From positions 1 to 47,600 of the forward strand of contig JACFNP010000024.1 in assembly GCA_019454835.1 (NCBI GenBank): a DNA stretch of 47,600 nt. Reading direction: 5' to 3'. The notes under the pieces were generated by a model. The model was given only the letters and a program-made list of their open reading frames with translations, did not search any database and was not told the DNA's origin. Both the position numbers and the translations under genes were made by a program. This document shows, piece after piece, positions 25,843-35,368 of the stretch. Origin of the DNA: Rubellimicrobium sp. (GTDB lineage Bacteria; Pseudomonadota; Alphaproteobacteria; Rhodobacterales; Rhodobacteraceae). Numbering within the stretch: position 1 is the first letter of the stretch; every line of letters begins with the position of its first letter.

Positions 25843-27573
25843 TCACCCCTCCTCGAACGGGTCCCAGTCGTCGGGGGCGTCATGTGCCTCGTCCTGTGCC
25901 GCCGGTTCGGGGGTTGCGGGCGGGCGGATGGTCACGATCTTCGCGCCCGGAAACTGGGCCAGCACCGCCTGCACCAGCGGCAGGGCCAGCGCGCCCGCCT
26001 GTGCGGCGCCCTGTGCGGCGGCGCGGGTCTCGGCCACGGTCGGCGCACCGCCCTGCCCGACCACGACCACCGCCCAGCGGCTGCCGGTGATGGCCTGCAG
26101 GCGCTGGCCCAGCCGGTGGGCAAGATCGGGGCGCGCGGCGGGGGCGGGTTCAAACTCGATATGGCCGGGGCGGTAGGCGACCAGCCGCACGCCGTTCTCG
26201 ATCTCGACCAGCAGGGGCATGTCGCGCGCCTCGGCGACCAGCGCCAGCACGTCCTCGAAACGGGCATAACGGGCAAGCGGGGTCGTCGCATCGGGCGCAA
26301 GCGCCGGTGCCGCCTGCGCACGCGACCCCGCCACGGGGCCGGTGCCGCCGCCCTGCGGCGCGGGGCGCGGCCCCGGATTGCCGCCGCCCCCGCCCGATGG
26401 CGGTGCGCTTTCGAGGCGGCGGATCAGTTCATCGGGCGCAGGCAGGTCGGCGACATGGGTGAGGCGGATCACCGCCATTTCCGCCGCCATCATCGCGTTG
26501 GGCGCGATCGCCACCTCTTCCAGCGCCTTGAGCAGCATCTGCCACATCCGCGCCAGCACCCGCTGCGACAGCGCCCCGGCCATCACCAGCCCGCGCGCGC
26601 GTTCGTCGGGCGACACCGTCGGGTCTTCGGCGGTGCCCGGCGCGATCTTCACCATGCTGACCCAGTGCGCGACCTCGGCCAGATCGCGCAGCACGGCGAC
26701 CGGATCGGCGCCTTCGGCATACTGGCGGCCCAGCTCGTCCAGCGCCGCCGCCGCCTCGCCCTTGAGGATCATGTCGAACAGGTCGAGAATCCGCCCCCGG
26801 TCGGCCAGCCCGAGCATGGCGCGCACGTCCTCGGCCCCGGTCTCGCCCGCGCCGTGGCTGATCGCCTGGTCGAGCAGGCTGGTCGCGTCGCGGGCCGAAC
26901 CTTCGGCGGCCCGAATGATGAGCGCCAGCGCGGCATCGTCGATCCCCGCCCCTTCGGCATCGGCAATGCGGCGCAGCAGCGCCTGCATCACCTCGGGTTC
27001 GATCCGGCGCAGATCGAAGCGCTGGCAGCGCGACAGCACCGTCACCGGCACCCTGCGGATTTCGGTCGTGGCGAAGATGAACTTCACATGCGGCGGCGGT
27101 TCTTCCAGCGTTTTCAGCAGCGCGTTGAAGGCCGAGGTGGACAGCATGTGCACCTCGTCGATGATGTAGATCTTGTACCGCGCCGAGGCCGCCCGGTAAT
27201 GCACCGACTCGATGATCTCGCGGATGTCGCCGACCCCGGTGCGGCTGGCGGCGTCCATCTCGAGCACGTCGACATGGCGGCCCTCCATGATCGCCACGCA
27301 ATGCTCGCAGACCCCGCAGGGTTCGGTCGTCGGGCCACCCTGGCCGTCTGGGCCGATGCAGTTCAGCCCCTTGGCGATGATGCGCGCTGTGGTGGTCTTT
27401 CCAGTGCCGCGGATGCCGGTCATGATGAAGGCCTGCGCGATCCGTCCCGCCGCGAAGGCATTCTTCAGCGTGCGCACCATCGCATCCTGACCCACGAGAT
27501 CGGCAAAGGTCTCGGGGCGGTATTTGCGGGCGAGCACCTGATAGGCGGGCGCGGCGCTGGCGGGATCGGTCAT
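25843..27573 (-). CDS. dnaX: DNA polymerase III subunit gamma/tau
   Basis: The clamp-loader ATPase core (gamma) and linker (tau) of the replicative polymerase. The 576-residue product has the start VLARKYRPETFADLVGQD and the Walker A GIRGTGKTT (53-61). The zinc site has Cys 72, 86, 89 and 92, the Walker B is DEVH (139-142), and FIFATTEIRRVPVTVLSRCQRFDLRR is the sensor-1 region. A Gly/Pro linker (about 390-430) leads into a tau-like C-domain ending in an acidic DDWDPFEEG tail. No obvious A-rich slippery site for making gamma was seen. ybaB-recR is not directly downstream here. Confidence 0.95.
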   Translation of the reverse strand: MTDPASAAPAYQVLARKYRPETFADLVGQDAMVRTLKNAFAAGRIAQAFIMTGIRGTGKTTTARIIAKGLNCIGPDGQGGPTTEPCGVCEHCVAIMEGRHVDVLEMDAASRTGVGDIREIIESVHYRAASARYKIYIIDEVHMLSTSAFNALLKTLEEPPPHVKFIFATTEIRRVPVTVLSRCQRFDLRRIEPEVMQALLRRIADAEGAGIDDAALALIIRAAEGSARDATSLLDQAISHGAGETGAEDVRAMLGLADRGRILDLFDMILKGEAAAALDELGRQYAEGADPVAVLRDLAEVAHWVSMVKIAPGTAEDPTVSPDERARGLVMAGALSQRVLARMWQMLLKALEEVAIAPNAMMAAEMAVIRLTHVADLPAPDELIRRLESAPPSGGGGGNPGPRPAPQGGGTGPVAGSRAQAAPALAPDATTPLARYARFEDVLALVAEARDMPLLVEIENGVRLVAYRPGHIEFEPAPAARPDLAHRLGQRLQAITGSRWAVVVVGQGGAPTVAETRAAAQGAAQAGALALPLVQAVLAQFPGAKIVTIRPPATPEPAAQDEAHDAPDDWDPFEEG

Positions 27574-27636
27574 CGTGGCCTCGGGTCTGTGGCGCCGCGA
27601 ACCTAGGCGCAAGCGCGGCGCGGGTCCACCCGGACC

Positions 27637-27909
27637 TCAGGCGTCGGGGTGCCGGTAGTCGATCACCCTGCCACCCGCATCGACCATGCACAGATGGCGG
27701 CGGTCGCCGTCCAGCGTCTCGACCGTGGCGATGCCACCGGCCTCGGACAGGAAGCGGGCGGTGACGGCGGATTCGGGCCGGCGGACGTGCTGCGCGATGG
27801 CGGCGGTGCAGGCGGCCTCCTGCCGGGCGACAAGGGCAGGATCGGGCACGGCCTCGGGCAGGGCGCAGGCGGCAAGGGCCAGCGGTGACAGGAACAGGGC
27901 GCGGCGCAT
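27637..27909 (-). CDS. Small predicted lipoprotein
   Basis: A 90-residue product with a lipoprotein signal (MRRALFLSPLALAAC, Cys15). The mature part has two more Cys (EAACTAAIAQHVRRPES and RRHLCMVDAGGRVIDYRHPDA), which could form a disulfide. A longer reading to 27984 lacks a ribosome site; the ATG at 27909 has GGAGG upstream. It lies 63 bases upstream of dnaX on the same strand. Function unknown. Confidence 0.65.
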   Translation of the reverse strand: MRRALFLSPLALAACALPEAVPDPALVARQEAACTAAIAQHVRRPESAVTARFLSEAGGIATVETLDGDRRHLCMVDAGGRVIDYRHPDA

Positions 27910-28274
27910 GGCGGTCCTCCGTAACGGGGGCGCGGGCAGGCTAGCATGGGGAGCGCCGGGGAAGAAGGGTGTCGCCGCCCGCAACTCCTAGGGCCGTCGC
28001 ATTTGCCCGGCGCGGCAACCCGCTTGTTGCGACGGTGGGGCAGCATGACCGGCGCTCGCAGCGAGGGTGGGCGCGGATGCGCCCGCCACAGAAACGCCCT
28101 TGGGGGGGCGGGGCGGGCGCCGGTCGTGCTGCGCACGCCCGAAGGGGGAAACTTGCGGGCCGCGCGCTGCCTGGTCGGCATGTGCGATTGCCCTGGGTTC
28201 ACAAACCCCGCCGCTTGAGCCGCCCGCTGATCGGCGCTAGCGCAGGGCGCATAACAAGTGAGGGCGCCGCTTTC
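27910..28274. other. Intergenic block with the family B repeat
   Basis: No gene is seen. The first 85 bases are upstream sequence of the small lipoprotein; family B copy 1 fills 27996-28150. The rest, including a GTGCGATTGCCC stretch near 28182, leads to the ClC gene without a clear promoter. Confidence 0.65.
27996..28150 (+). repeat. Family B palindromic repeat, copy 1
   Basis: About 155 bp, matched in reverse at 42130-42275. The arms GCAGCATGACCGGCGCTCG and CGGGCGCCGGTCGTGCTGC (28040-28132) pair over about 19 bases with few mismatches around an inner GGGCGCGGATGCGCCC hairpin. It has a short insertion (ACAGAAACGCCCT) relative to copy 2. Confidence 0.8.
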
Positions 28275-29636
28275 ATGCACCGGCTGAACCTTGTCGAGAC
28301 CGTGATCATGCTTGAAACGGTCGTGCAGTGGCTGGTGCTTGCCACGGCGACGGGTATGATCGTCGGCAGCGGCACGAGCCTGTTCCTTCACGGGCTGTTC
28401 CGGTCGATGGCCGCAACCTCAGGCATCACGCTCTGGCAACAGATGGCGATCCTGCCGGTCGCGGGGCTTCTGAACGGGCTTCTCCTGCATTACGGCTATC
28501 GGGTTGGCCCGCGCGGGCGCGACGACAATTTCTTTGCCGCCGTGAACATCCAGCGCGGGCGGATGCCGGCGCTTACCCTGCCGATCAAGCCCGTGGCCGC
28601 GATCATCACGCTTGCGGGCGGAGGCTCTGCGGGGAAGGAAGGCCCATGCTCGCATATCGGCGCTTCGCTCGGGGCGCTGGTCGGGCGGGTGCTGCACCTG
28701 AACGACGAGCTGCGTGTGCGGCTTGTGGCCTGCGGGGTCAGCGCCGGGTTCGCAAGCGTGTTCGGCACCCCCGTCGCGGGCGCGATCTACGGGGTCGAAC
28801 TGCTTGCCATAGGCCGCATTCGCCACGATTTCCTGCTGCCAGCCGTGATCGCCGGTGTCGTGTCTTACCAGACCAGCCTTTTCTGGGGCATTCCCTACGA
28901 ATATTATACCCTGCCCGGCGGGACGGGTTTTGGCGCCGCCCTGTTCCTGAAACTTGCCGTGCTGGGGGTGCTGGCCGGACTGGCCGCGCTGGTCTTCGTC
29001 GAGGCGGTTCACGGCGCGGGGCGCGTTACCGCGACGGTGCGGCGCAGATGTGGCCTCTGGCCGCCGCTGATGCCGCTGTTCGGGGGGCTGCTCATTGCGG
29101 CGCTCATCCTCGTGATCCCGCGCGACTATCTCGGGCTAGGCCTGCCGCTCATCGACCGCGCGCTTGCGGGCGAGACGATGCCTGCCGCCGGGTTTCTTCT
29201 CAAGATCCTGCTCGTCGCCATCACCATCGGCTCGGGCTTCTACGGCGGTATCGTCACGCCGCAATTCGTCATCGGCGCGATGCTTGGCGCAGGGGTCGGG
29301 TCGGTGCTGGGCGTCGATCCGGCACTGGGTGCGGCCGTGGGGCTGACCGCCGTGGTGGCTGCGGCATCGAATACGCCGGTCGCCGCAACACTGATGGGGG
29401 TCGAACTGTTCGGTACCTCGGTTAGCCTGGCCTATGTCGCAGCACCGGCGGTGATTGCCTATCTCGTCATCGGGCACCGCAGCATCTATCCGCGTCAACG
29501 GATGGCCTATGCAAAATCGTCCTGGATGCGCATTCGCCCGGAAAGTGCCGTCGATACCGAGAAGGCGCGGCTGTCTCGCGGCCTTCTGCGCATGACGTAT
29601 GCCCTGCGCCGCCGGATCGGCCGCCGCCGACGGTAA
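28275..29636 (+). CDS. ClC-family chloride channel/antiporter
   Basis: Predicted anion channel or Cl-/H+ antiporter in the inner membrane. The 453-residue product has about ten or more hydrophobic segments. It keeps the central motif GGGSAGKEGPCSHIG (GKEGP at 120-124, with the gating-type Glu122) and a late SGFYGGIVTPQFVIGAMLGA motif, which matches the third ClC filter region. The first GSGIP-type motif is not clear, so it belongs to a divergent subgroup. The start at 28275 is weakly supported (AGGGCGCC upstream); an ATG at 28308 is possible. The C-terminus is basic (RRRIGRRRR). Confidence 0.8.
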   Translation: MHRLNLVETVIMLETVVQWLVLATATGMIVGSGTSLFLHGLFRSMAATSGITLWQQMAILPVAGLLNGLLLHYGYRVGPRGRDDNFFAAVNIQRGRMPALTLPIKPVAAIITLAGGGSAGKEGPCSHIGASLGALVGRVLHLNDELRVRLVACGVSAGFASVFGTPVAGAIYGVELLAIGRIRHDFLLPAVIAGVVSYQTSLFWGIPYEYYTLPGGTGFGAALFLKLAVLGVLAGLAALVFVEAVHGAGRVTATVRRRCGLWPPLMPLFGGLLIAALILVIPRDYLGLGLPLIDRALAGETMPAAGFLLKILLVAITIGSGFYGGIVTPQFVIGAMLGAGVGSVLGVDPALGAAVGLTAVVAAASNTPVAATLMGVELFGTSVSLAYVAAPAVIAYLVIGHRSIYPRQRMAYAKSSWMRIRPESAVDTEKARLSRGLLRMTYALRRRIGRRRR

Positions 29637-29703
29637 GACGCGCGGCCCCGCTGCGTCGGTGCAGCCGCTTTCCTTCGCCCCGCCCCGCCGCTAGAACGGC
29701 GCC

Positions 29704-30510
29704 ATGGACATTCTCAGCCAGATCAGAGCGCGCAAGGCCGGGGAACTTGCCCAGCGCAGTGCCGCGACCCCGCTTGCCGAGATCGAATCGCGCGCCGGTG
29801 CCGCGCCTGCCGTGCGCCCGTTCGCGGACGCGCTCGCCGGGGCGCAGCGCGAGGGTTACGGCCTTATCGCCGAGATCAAGAAGGCCAGCCCGTCGCGCGG
29901 CCTCATCCGGGCCGATTTCGACCCGCCCGCCCTGGCCCGCGCCTATGAATCGGGCGGCGCGACCTGCCTGTCGGTGCTGACCGACGGGCCGGGCTTCCAG
30001 GGCGCCGACGACTATCTCGTGGCCGCGCGCGAGGCGGTCGCGTTGCCGGTGCTGCGCAAGGATTTCCTCATCGACCCGTGGCAGGTGGCCGAATCGCGCG
30101 CGCTGGGCGCCGACTGCATCCTGATCATCATGGCGATGCTGTCCGACGACGAGGCACGCGCGCTGGCCGAGGCGGCGCAGCGCTGGGGCATGGATGTCCT
30201 TGTCGAGGTCCATGACGAGGACGAACTTCACCGCGCCGAACGCATCCCGGCACGGATGATCGGCATCAACAACCGCAACCTGCGGACGTTCGAGACCGAT
30301 CTCGACACCACCCGCCGCCTCGCGCGCATCGTGCCGCCCGATCGCATGATCGTCGCCGAAAGCGGGCTGTTCACCCCGGCGGACCTTGCCGATCTGGCAC
30401 GCTACGGGGCGCGGGCCTTCCTGGTCGGCGAAAGCCTGATGCGCGCCGATGACGTGGCCGCCGCCACGCGGGCGCTGCTGGCCGACCCCTACCGCGCCAC
30501 GCAGGTCTAG
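29704..30510 (+). CDS. trpC: Indole-3-glycerol phosphate synthase
   Basis: Closes the indole ring in tryptophan synthesis, from CdRP to indole-3-glycerol phosphate. The 268-residue TIM barrel carries the conserved [15 protein letters not shown] (near 58-72), the [13 protein letters not shown] stretch near 117, [19 protein letters not shown] and the C-terminal [11 protein letters not shown]. Single-domain form (no fused TrpF). It leads a tight group with moaC 8 bases downstream, as is common in Rhodobacterales. Confidence 0.97.
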   Translation: MDILSQIRARKAGELAQRSAATPLAEIESRAGAAPAVRPFADALAGAQREGYGLIAEIKKASPSRGLIRADFDPPALARAYESGGATCLSVLTDGPGFQGADDYLVAAREAVALPVLRKDFLIDPWQVAESRALGADCILIIMAMLSDDEARALAEAAQRWGMDVLVEVHDEDELHRAERIPARMIGINNRNLRTFETDLDTTRRLARIVPPDRMIVAESGLFTPADLADLARYGARAFLVGESLMRADDVAAATRALLADPYRATQV

Positions 30511-30518
30511 GGGGCATC

Positions 30519-30989
30519 ATGCCGCTGTCCCATTTCGACGCCGCCGGTCAGGCCCATATGGTCGATGTCACCGACAAGGCAGAGACCGACCGGGTCGCCA
30601 CCGCCGCAGGCTTTGTCCGCATGACCCCCGCCACGCTGGCGCTGGTGCGCGAGGGGCGGGCCGGGAAGGGCGACGTGCTGGGCATCGCGCGGGTGGCGGG
30701 CATCATGGCGGTAAAGCGCACTGCCGACCTGATCCCGCTCTGCCATCCGCTGCCGGTGACGAAGGTGGCGCTGGAGCTGACCCCCGACGACACCCTGCCC
30801 GGCGTGCGCGTCGCCGCCACCGTGCGCTGCACTGGCAGGACCGGGGTGGAAATGGAGGCGCTCACCGCCGTCTCGGTCGCCTGCCTGACGATTTACGACA
30901 TGCTCAAGGCCGCCGAACGCGGCATGGAGATCGGCGGCATCCGGGTCACCCTGAAGGACGGCGGCAAATCGGGAAGGTTCACGGCATGA
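30519..30989 (+). CDS. moaC: Cyclic pyranopterin monophosphate synthase MoaC
   Basis: Second step of molybdenum cofactor synthesis; it acts with MoaA to make cyclic pyranopterin monophosphate. The 156-residue product has [19 protein letters not shown] at the start, the conserved [13 protein letters not shown] and the [27 protein letters not shown] stretch. Length is normal. The stop overlaps moeA by ATGA, so moaC-moeA are coupled. Confidence 0.97.
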   Translation: MPLSHFDAAGQAHMVDVTDKAETDRVATAAGFVRMTPATLALVREGRAGKGDVLGIARVAGIMAVKRTADLIPLCHPLPVTKVALELTPDDTLPGVRVAATVRCTGRTGVEMEALTAVSVACLTIYDMLKAAERGMEIGGIRVTLKDGGKSGRFTA

Positions 30990-32161
30990 TTTCCGTCGCC
31001 GAGGCTCTGGAGTATCTTTTCGCGCTGGTCACTCCGATGGATGCCGAGGAGATCGGCCTTGCCCGCGCCGGGGGGCGGGTGCTGGTCCGCGACGTGATCG
31101 CGGGCCACGACCAGCCGCCTTTTGCCGCCTCGGCGATGGACGGTTACGCTGTGCGCGAGGCCGATGCCGTGGCGGGCCGGACGCTGGCGCTGGCGGGCCA
31201 TATCGCGGCGGGGCATCCGGGCGCGGCGGTACTGCAACCGGGGCAGGCGGCGCGCATCCTGACCGGCGGCGCCATGCCCGAGGGCGCCGACCGCGTCATC
31301 ATGCAGGAGGACGTGACCCGCGACGGCGACAGCGTGACGCTGAACCTCATCGGGCCGGGACGGCATGTGCGGGCGCGCGGCTGCGATTTCGCCGCAGGCG
31401 CGCGGCTGGCGGCGCCGCGCAGGCTCAAGGCCGCCGAGGTCGCGCTGGTCGCGGCGATGAACCACGCGCGCGTGACGGTCGCGCGCAGGCCCGATGTGGC
31501 GATCCTGTCCACCGGCGACGAACTGGTGACGCCGGGCAGCGCGCTGGGGCCGGGGCAGATCGTCGCCTCGAACGGCTACGGCATCCGCGCCATGCTGCAG
31601 GACGAAGGCATCGACGCCCGGCTTCTGCCCGTCGCCGCCGACACGGTCGATGCGCACAAGGCGGCGCTGGCGCTGGCGGGGGATGCGGATCTGGTCATCA
31701 CCATCGGCGGGGCCTCGGTCGGCGATCACGATCTCGTCGCGCCGGTGGCGCGCGCGGAAGGCTTCGATCTGGCCTTCCACCGCATCGCCATCCGCCCCGG
31801 CAAGCCGGTGATGGCGGGGCGGCGCGGGCGGCAGGTCATGGTGGGCCTGCCGGGCAACCCGGTCTCGGCGATGGTCTGCGCCACCGTGTTCCTGATCCCG
31901 CTGGTGCGCGCCATGCAGAGCCTGCCCGCCCGCGCGATGCCGCGCGACGAGATGCCGCTGGCCGCTGCCCTGCCCGCGAACGGCCCGCGCGAGCATTACC
32001 TGCGCGCCGAGATCACCGCCGCCGGGGTCGCCCCCTTCGCCGCACAGGATTCCTCGCTGCTGTCGGTGCTCTCGCGCGCCGATGCGCTGATCGTGCAGCC
32101 TCCGGGCCACCCCGGCGCGGCGGCGGGCGAGGTGGTCGAGGTGATCCGGCTGCCGGGCTGA
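30986..32161 (+). CDS. moeA: Molybdopterin molybdenumtransferase MoeA
   Basis: Inserts molybdenum into the adenylated pterin. The 391-residue product has the typical start [41 protein letters not shown], the MoCF-like core ([18 protein letters not shown]) and [11 protein letters not shown]. The start overlaps moaC by four bases. No moaA or mobA is next to it. Confidence 0.96.
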   Translation: MISVAEALEYLFALVTPMDAEEIGLARAGGRVLVRDVIAGHDQPPFAASAMDGYAVREADAVAGRTLALAGHIAAGHPGAAVLQPGQAARILTGGAMPEGADRVIMQEDVTRDGDSVTLNLIGPGRHVRARGCDFAAGARLAAPRRLKAAEVALVAAMNHARVTVARRPDVAILSTGDELVTPGSALGPGQIVASNGYGIRAMLQDEGIDARLLPVAADTVDAHKAALALAGDADLVITIGGASVGDHDLVAPVARAEGFDLAFHRIAIRPGKPVMAGRRGRQVMVGLPGNPVSAMVCATVFLIPLVRAMQSLPARAMPRDEMPLAAALPANGPREHYLRAEITAAGVAPFAAQDSSLLSVLSRADALIVQPPGHPGAAAGEVVEVIRLPG

Positions 32162-32209
32162 AGCGCATTTGTCTTGAATTGCAGCGATTTGGGCGTTGAC
32201 ACAAACCGG

Positions 32210-32224
32210 GAACGCTGGCAGAAC
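32210..32224 (-). promoter_or_regulatory. LexA-binding SOS box of lexA
   Basis: GAAC-GCTGGCA-GAAC reads on the other strand as GTTC-N7-GTTC, the alphaproteobacterial SOS box. It lies 31 bases before the lexA start and just after TTGACA (32196-32201), so a bound repressor would overlap the promoter. This implies autoregulation. Confidence 0.85.
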
Positions 32225-32254
32225 ATCACGTAAACTGCCTCCGGGGATGGTGCC

Positions 32255-32938
32255 ATGCTCACGCGCAAGCAGCTTGAACTTCTGGAATATATCCACACCC
32301 GCCTGCAACGCGACGGGGTGCCGCCCTCGTTCGACGAAATGAAGGATGCGCTCGACCTGCGCTCGAAATCCGGCATCCACCGGCTCATCACCGCGCTGGA
32401 AGAACGCGGCTTCATCCGCCGCCTTGCCCATCGCGCCCGCGCGATCGAGGTGATCCGTCTGCCCGATGCCGTGGCCGAACGCCTCGGCGCCCCCGAACCC
32501 GCCCCCGCGCGCACCGCGCAGGTGGTGCGGCTGCCGGTGCCGCCCGCCGCAGCCGGCGTGGCCGAGGTGCCGGTCATGGGCCGCATCGCCGCCGGTGTGC
32601 CGATCGCCGCCATTTCCGAAGTGCATCATCACGTCACCGTGCCGCAGTCGATGATCGGCCGGGGCGAACATTACGCGCTTGAGGTGCAGGGTGATTCGAT
32701 GATCAACGCCGGGATCAACGACGGCGACATCGTCATCATCCGCGAAGGGGCCGTCGCCGACAACGGCGACATCGTCGTGGCCCTGGTCGAGGAAGAGGAA
32801 GCGACCCTGAAACGCCTGCGTCGCCAGAACGGCATGATCGCGCTGGAAGCCGCCAATCCCGCCTACGAAACCCGGCTCTACCGCGAAGGCCAGGTCCGCG
32901 TGCAGGGCCGTCTCGTCGGGCTGATCCGCAGCTACTGA
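32255..32938 (+). CDS. lexA: LexA repressor
   Basis: Represses SOS genes and cleaves itself when RecA is activated. The 227-residue product has the winged-helix N-domain ([32 protein letters not shown]), the Ala113-Gly114 cleavage pair (RIAAGVP), the catalytic Ser148 (GDSM) and Lys186 (TLKRL). A family-type SOS box precedes it. It follows moeA, as is common in relatives, but is then followed by ung and trp genes on the other strand. Confidence 0.97.
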   Translation: MLTRKQLELLEYIHTRLQRDGVPPSFDEMKDALDLRSKSGIHRLITALEERGFIRRLAHRARAIEVIRLPDAVAERLGAPEPAPARTAQVVRLPVPPAAAGVAEVPVMGRIAAGVPIAAISEVHHHVTVPQSMIGRGEHYALEVQGDSMINAGINDGDIVIIREGAVADNGDIVVALVEEEEATLKRLRRQNGMIALEAANPAYETRLYREGQVRVQGRLVGLIRSY

Positions 32939-32959
32939 CCCGCCACCGCCACGCTGCCG

Positions 32960-33598
32960 TCACGCCGCCCAGTCGATCCCGCGCTCGCCGCGCGCCGCAA
33001 GCCAGCCGTTCACGCGCGAAAACGGCCGCGACCCCAGGAACCCGCGCCGCGCCGACAGGGGCGACGGATGCGCGCTCTCGATCACCAGATGATCGCCGCG
33101 CCGCAGGTGCCGCCCGAACCCCTGCGCATGGGCGCCCCACAGCAGGAACGCGCGGGGCCGGTCGTCCAGCCGCGCCAGCACCTGCCCGACCAGCCGCGAC
33201 CAGCCCAGCCGCGCATGGCCCCCGGCCTGCCCCTCGGGCACCGACAGCGCGGTATTCAGCAGCAGCACCCCCTCACGCGCCCAGCCTTCCAGCCCGGTGC
33301 CCCGGCGCGTGATGCCCAGATCGTCATGCAGCTCGCGCAATATGTTGCCCAGTGAGGCAAGATTGCCGCGAAATCCCGGCGCGATGGAAAACGCCAGCCC
33401 GTCCGCCTTGCCCGGCGTCGCGTAAGGGTCCTGCCCGAGGATCACCACCCGCACCGCATCGGGCGCACACAGGTCAAGCGCGCGGAACCGCAGCGCTGCG
33501 GGCGGCAGCACCGGGCGCGGCGCGGTATCTAGCGCCGCGCTGATCCCCGGCCAGTCCTCGCGCCAGAACGGCAGGTCGCGCCAGCCTGCGGGCGTCAC
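32960..33598 (-). CDS. ung: Uracil-DNA glycosylase, family 1
   Basis: Removes uracil from DNA. The 212-residue product has the water-activating motif [17 protein letters not shown] (Asp57), LLLNTALSV and the C-terminal HPSPLSA (His177). Starts with GTG at 33598, overlapping the trpD stop by four bases (GTGA), so it is probably the last gene of the trpG-trpD-ung transcript. Convergent with lexA. Confidence 0.96.
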   Translation of the reverse strand: MTPAGWRDLPFWREDWPGISAALDTAPRPVLPPAALRFRALDLCAPDAVRVVILGQDPYATPGKADGLAFSIAPGFRGNLASLGNILRELHDDLGITRRGTGLEGWAREGVLLLNTALSVPEGQAGGHARLGWSRLVGQVLARLDDRPRAFLLWGAHAQGFGRHLRRGDHLVIESAHPSPLSARRGFLGSRPFSRVNGWLAARGERGIDWAA

Positions 33599-34617
33599 GC
33601 CTGCGGCAACGGGCTGATCGCGGCCAGAAGCGCCACCGCGCGGGCCGCAGCCCCCGAGGCGATGCTCTCGCGGGCAAGCGCCACGCCCTCGCGCAGATCG
33701 CCCGCGCGCCCGGCGATCACCAGCGCGGCGGCGGCGTTCAGCAGCACCGCATCACGATAGGCCCCCCCGGCCCCGGCCAGCACCGCGCGCAGGGCGTCGG
33801 CGTTCTCGGCGGGCGTGCCGCCAAGCAGCGCCTCGAAGGGATGGACGGGCAGCCCTGCCTCTTCGGGATGCACCTCGTATTCGCGCACCGTGCCGCCCTT
33901 CAGTTCGGCAACATGGCTGATCCCGGCAATCGACAGTTCATCCGTGCCGTCGCCGCCATGGACCAGCCAGGCGCGCGTGGTGCCCAAAGTGGCCAGCGTC
34001 TCGGCCATGGGCCGGATCATGGCGCGCGAAAAGGCGCCGGTAAGCTGGAATCGCACCCCCGCCGGATTGGTCAGCGGCCCGAGGATATTGAAGATCGTCC
34101 TCGTGCCCAGTTCGGCCCGCGACGGCATGACATGCTTCATCGCCGGATGGTGCATCGGCGCCATCATGAAGCCGATCCCGGCCTGCTCCAGCGCCCGCTC
34201 GACCACTTCGGGGCCGACCATGACATCAATGCCCAACTGCCCCAGCGCATCCGCCGCGCCCGATTTCGACGACAGGTTGCGGTTGCCGTGCTTGGCCACC
34301 GGCACGCCCGCGCCCGCGACGACAAAGGCGGTGGCGGTTGAAATGTTCAGCGTCCCCTTGCCGTCGCCGCCGGTGCCGACGATGTCGATGGCGCCTTCGG
34401 GGGCGCGCACCGGATTGCAGCGCGCCCGCATGACGCGGGCGGCGGCGGCATATTCCTCGACCGTCTCGCCACGGGTGCGCAGGGTCATCAGGAAGCCGCC
34501 GACCTGGCTGGGCGTCGCGTCGCCGTTGAAGAGGATGTCGAAGGCGGCCTCGGCCTGCGCGCGGGTCAGCGGCCCGGCGACGGCGGCGGCAATCAGGGGT
34601 TTCAGCGCCTCGCTCAT
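33595..34617 (-). CDS. trpD: Anthranilate phosphoribosyltransferase
   Basis: Joins anthranilate to PRPP, the second tryptophan step. The 340-residue product has the helical N-domain and the conserved [27 protein letters not shown] (PRPP-binding), [33 protein letters not shown] and [11 protein letters not shown]. The start overlaps the trpG stop by ATGA. It is on the strand opposite to trpC. Confidence 0.97.
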   Translation of the reverse strand: MSEALKPLIAAAVAGPLTRAQAEAAFDILFNGDATPSQVGGFLMTLRTRGETVEEYAAAARVMRARCNPVRAPEGAIDIVGTGGDGKGTLNISTATAFVVAGAGVPVAKHGNRNLSSKSGAADALGQLGIDVMVGPEVVERALEQAGIGFMMAPMHHPAMKHVMPSRAELGTRTIFNILGPLTNPAGVRFQLTGAFSRAMIRPMAETLATLGTTRAWLVHGGDGTDELSIAGISHVAELKGGTVREYEVHPEEAGLPVHPFEALLGGTPAENADALRAVLAGAGGAYRDAVLLNAAAALVIAGRAGDLREGVALARESIASGAAARAVALLAAISPLPQA

Positions 34618-35204
34618 GCCGCGCGCTCCATGGCGGGCAGCCGGGCGAGGAAATTGCCCAATAGTGCGTGTCCGTGTTCGCTGGCGATGCTCTCGGGGTG
34701 GAACTGGACGCCTTCCACGGGCAGCTCGCGGTGGCGCAGGCCCATGATCGTGCCGTCGGCCAGCGTCGCGGTGACGGCCAGACAGCCGGGCAGCCCCGCG
34801 CGCGCGACGACCAGCGAATGATAGCGCGTCGCCATGAAGGGCTGCGGCAGCCCGGCGAAAACGCCCTCGCCCCGGTGATGGATCGGGCTGGTCCTGCCGT
34901 GGACGATCTCGTCCGCGCGCACCACCTGCCCGCCGAACACCTGCCCGATGGCCTGATGGCCAAGGCAGACCCCCAGCACCGGCACTCCGGCCCGCGCCGC
35001 CGCCGGGATGAGATCGAGGCTGATCCCGGCCTCGTCCGGTGTGCCGGGGCCGGGCGACAACACGATGCCCGCAGGCCGCAGCGCCAGCGCCTCGGCCACG
35101 CCCAGCGCGTCGTTGCGCACGACCCGCACCCCGGCGCCCAACTCGGCCAGGTAATGCACCAGATTCCAGGTGAAACTGTCGTAATTGTCGATCAGAAGCA
35201 GCAT
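34614..35204 (-). CDS. trpG: Anthranilate synthase glutamine amidotransferase component
   Basis: Supplies ammonia from glutamine to TrpE. The 196-residue class I amidotransferase has the nucleophile Cys80 in [10 protein letters not shown] and the His169/Glu171 pair in [19 protein letters not shown] at the start is the typical TrpG/PabA signature. It may also serve PABA synthesis (PabA role), as in other bacteria with one copy. First gene of trpG-trpD-ung; trpE is not in the window. Confidence 0.95.
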   Translation of the reverse strand: MLLLIDNYDSFTWNLVHYLAELGAGVRVVRNDALGVAEALALRPAGIVLSPGPGTPDEAGISLDLIPAAARAGVPVLGVCLGHQAIGQVFGGQVVRADEIVHGRTSPIHHRGEGVFAGLPQPFMATRYHSLVVARAGLPGCLAVTATLADGTIMGLRHRELPVEGVQFHPESIASEHGHALLGNFLARLPAMERAA

Positions 35205-35265
35205 CAGGGGCCTTTCGCACCGGCCGCAGGTTCGGGTCGATTATGGGATGGAGCCGCGCGGACCC

Positions 35266-35283
35266 CTTGCGTATAGTCGCAAG
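35266..35283. promoter_or_regulatory. Palindrome in the trpG / deacetylase divergent region
   Basis: CTTGCG-TATAGT-CGCAAG: perfect 6-bp arms around a TATAGT centre that could serve as a -10 box. It lies between two divergent starts (35204 and 35369), 62 and 86 bases away. Operator or chance; no known regulator assigned. Confidence 0.4.
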
Positions 35284-35368
35284 TGATGGGCCTCGTGCCG
35301 CCGGGCGTCAAGATCCGGCAGGCGCGGGCGGCGGCAGGGCTGCGACGGCAGGCGCGGGGGCGGCAAGG

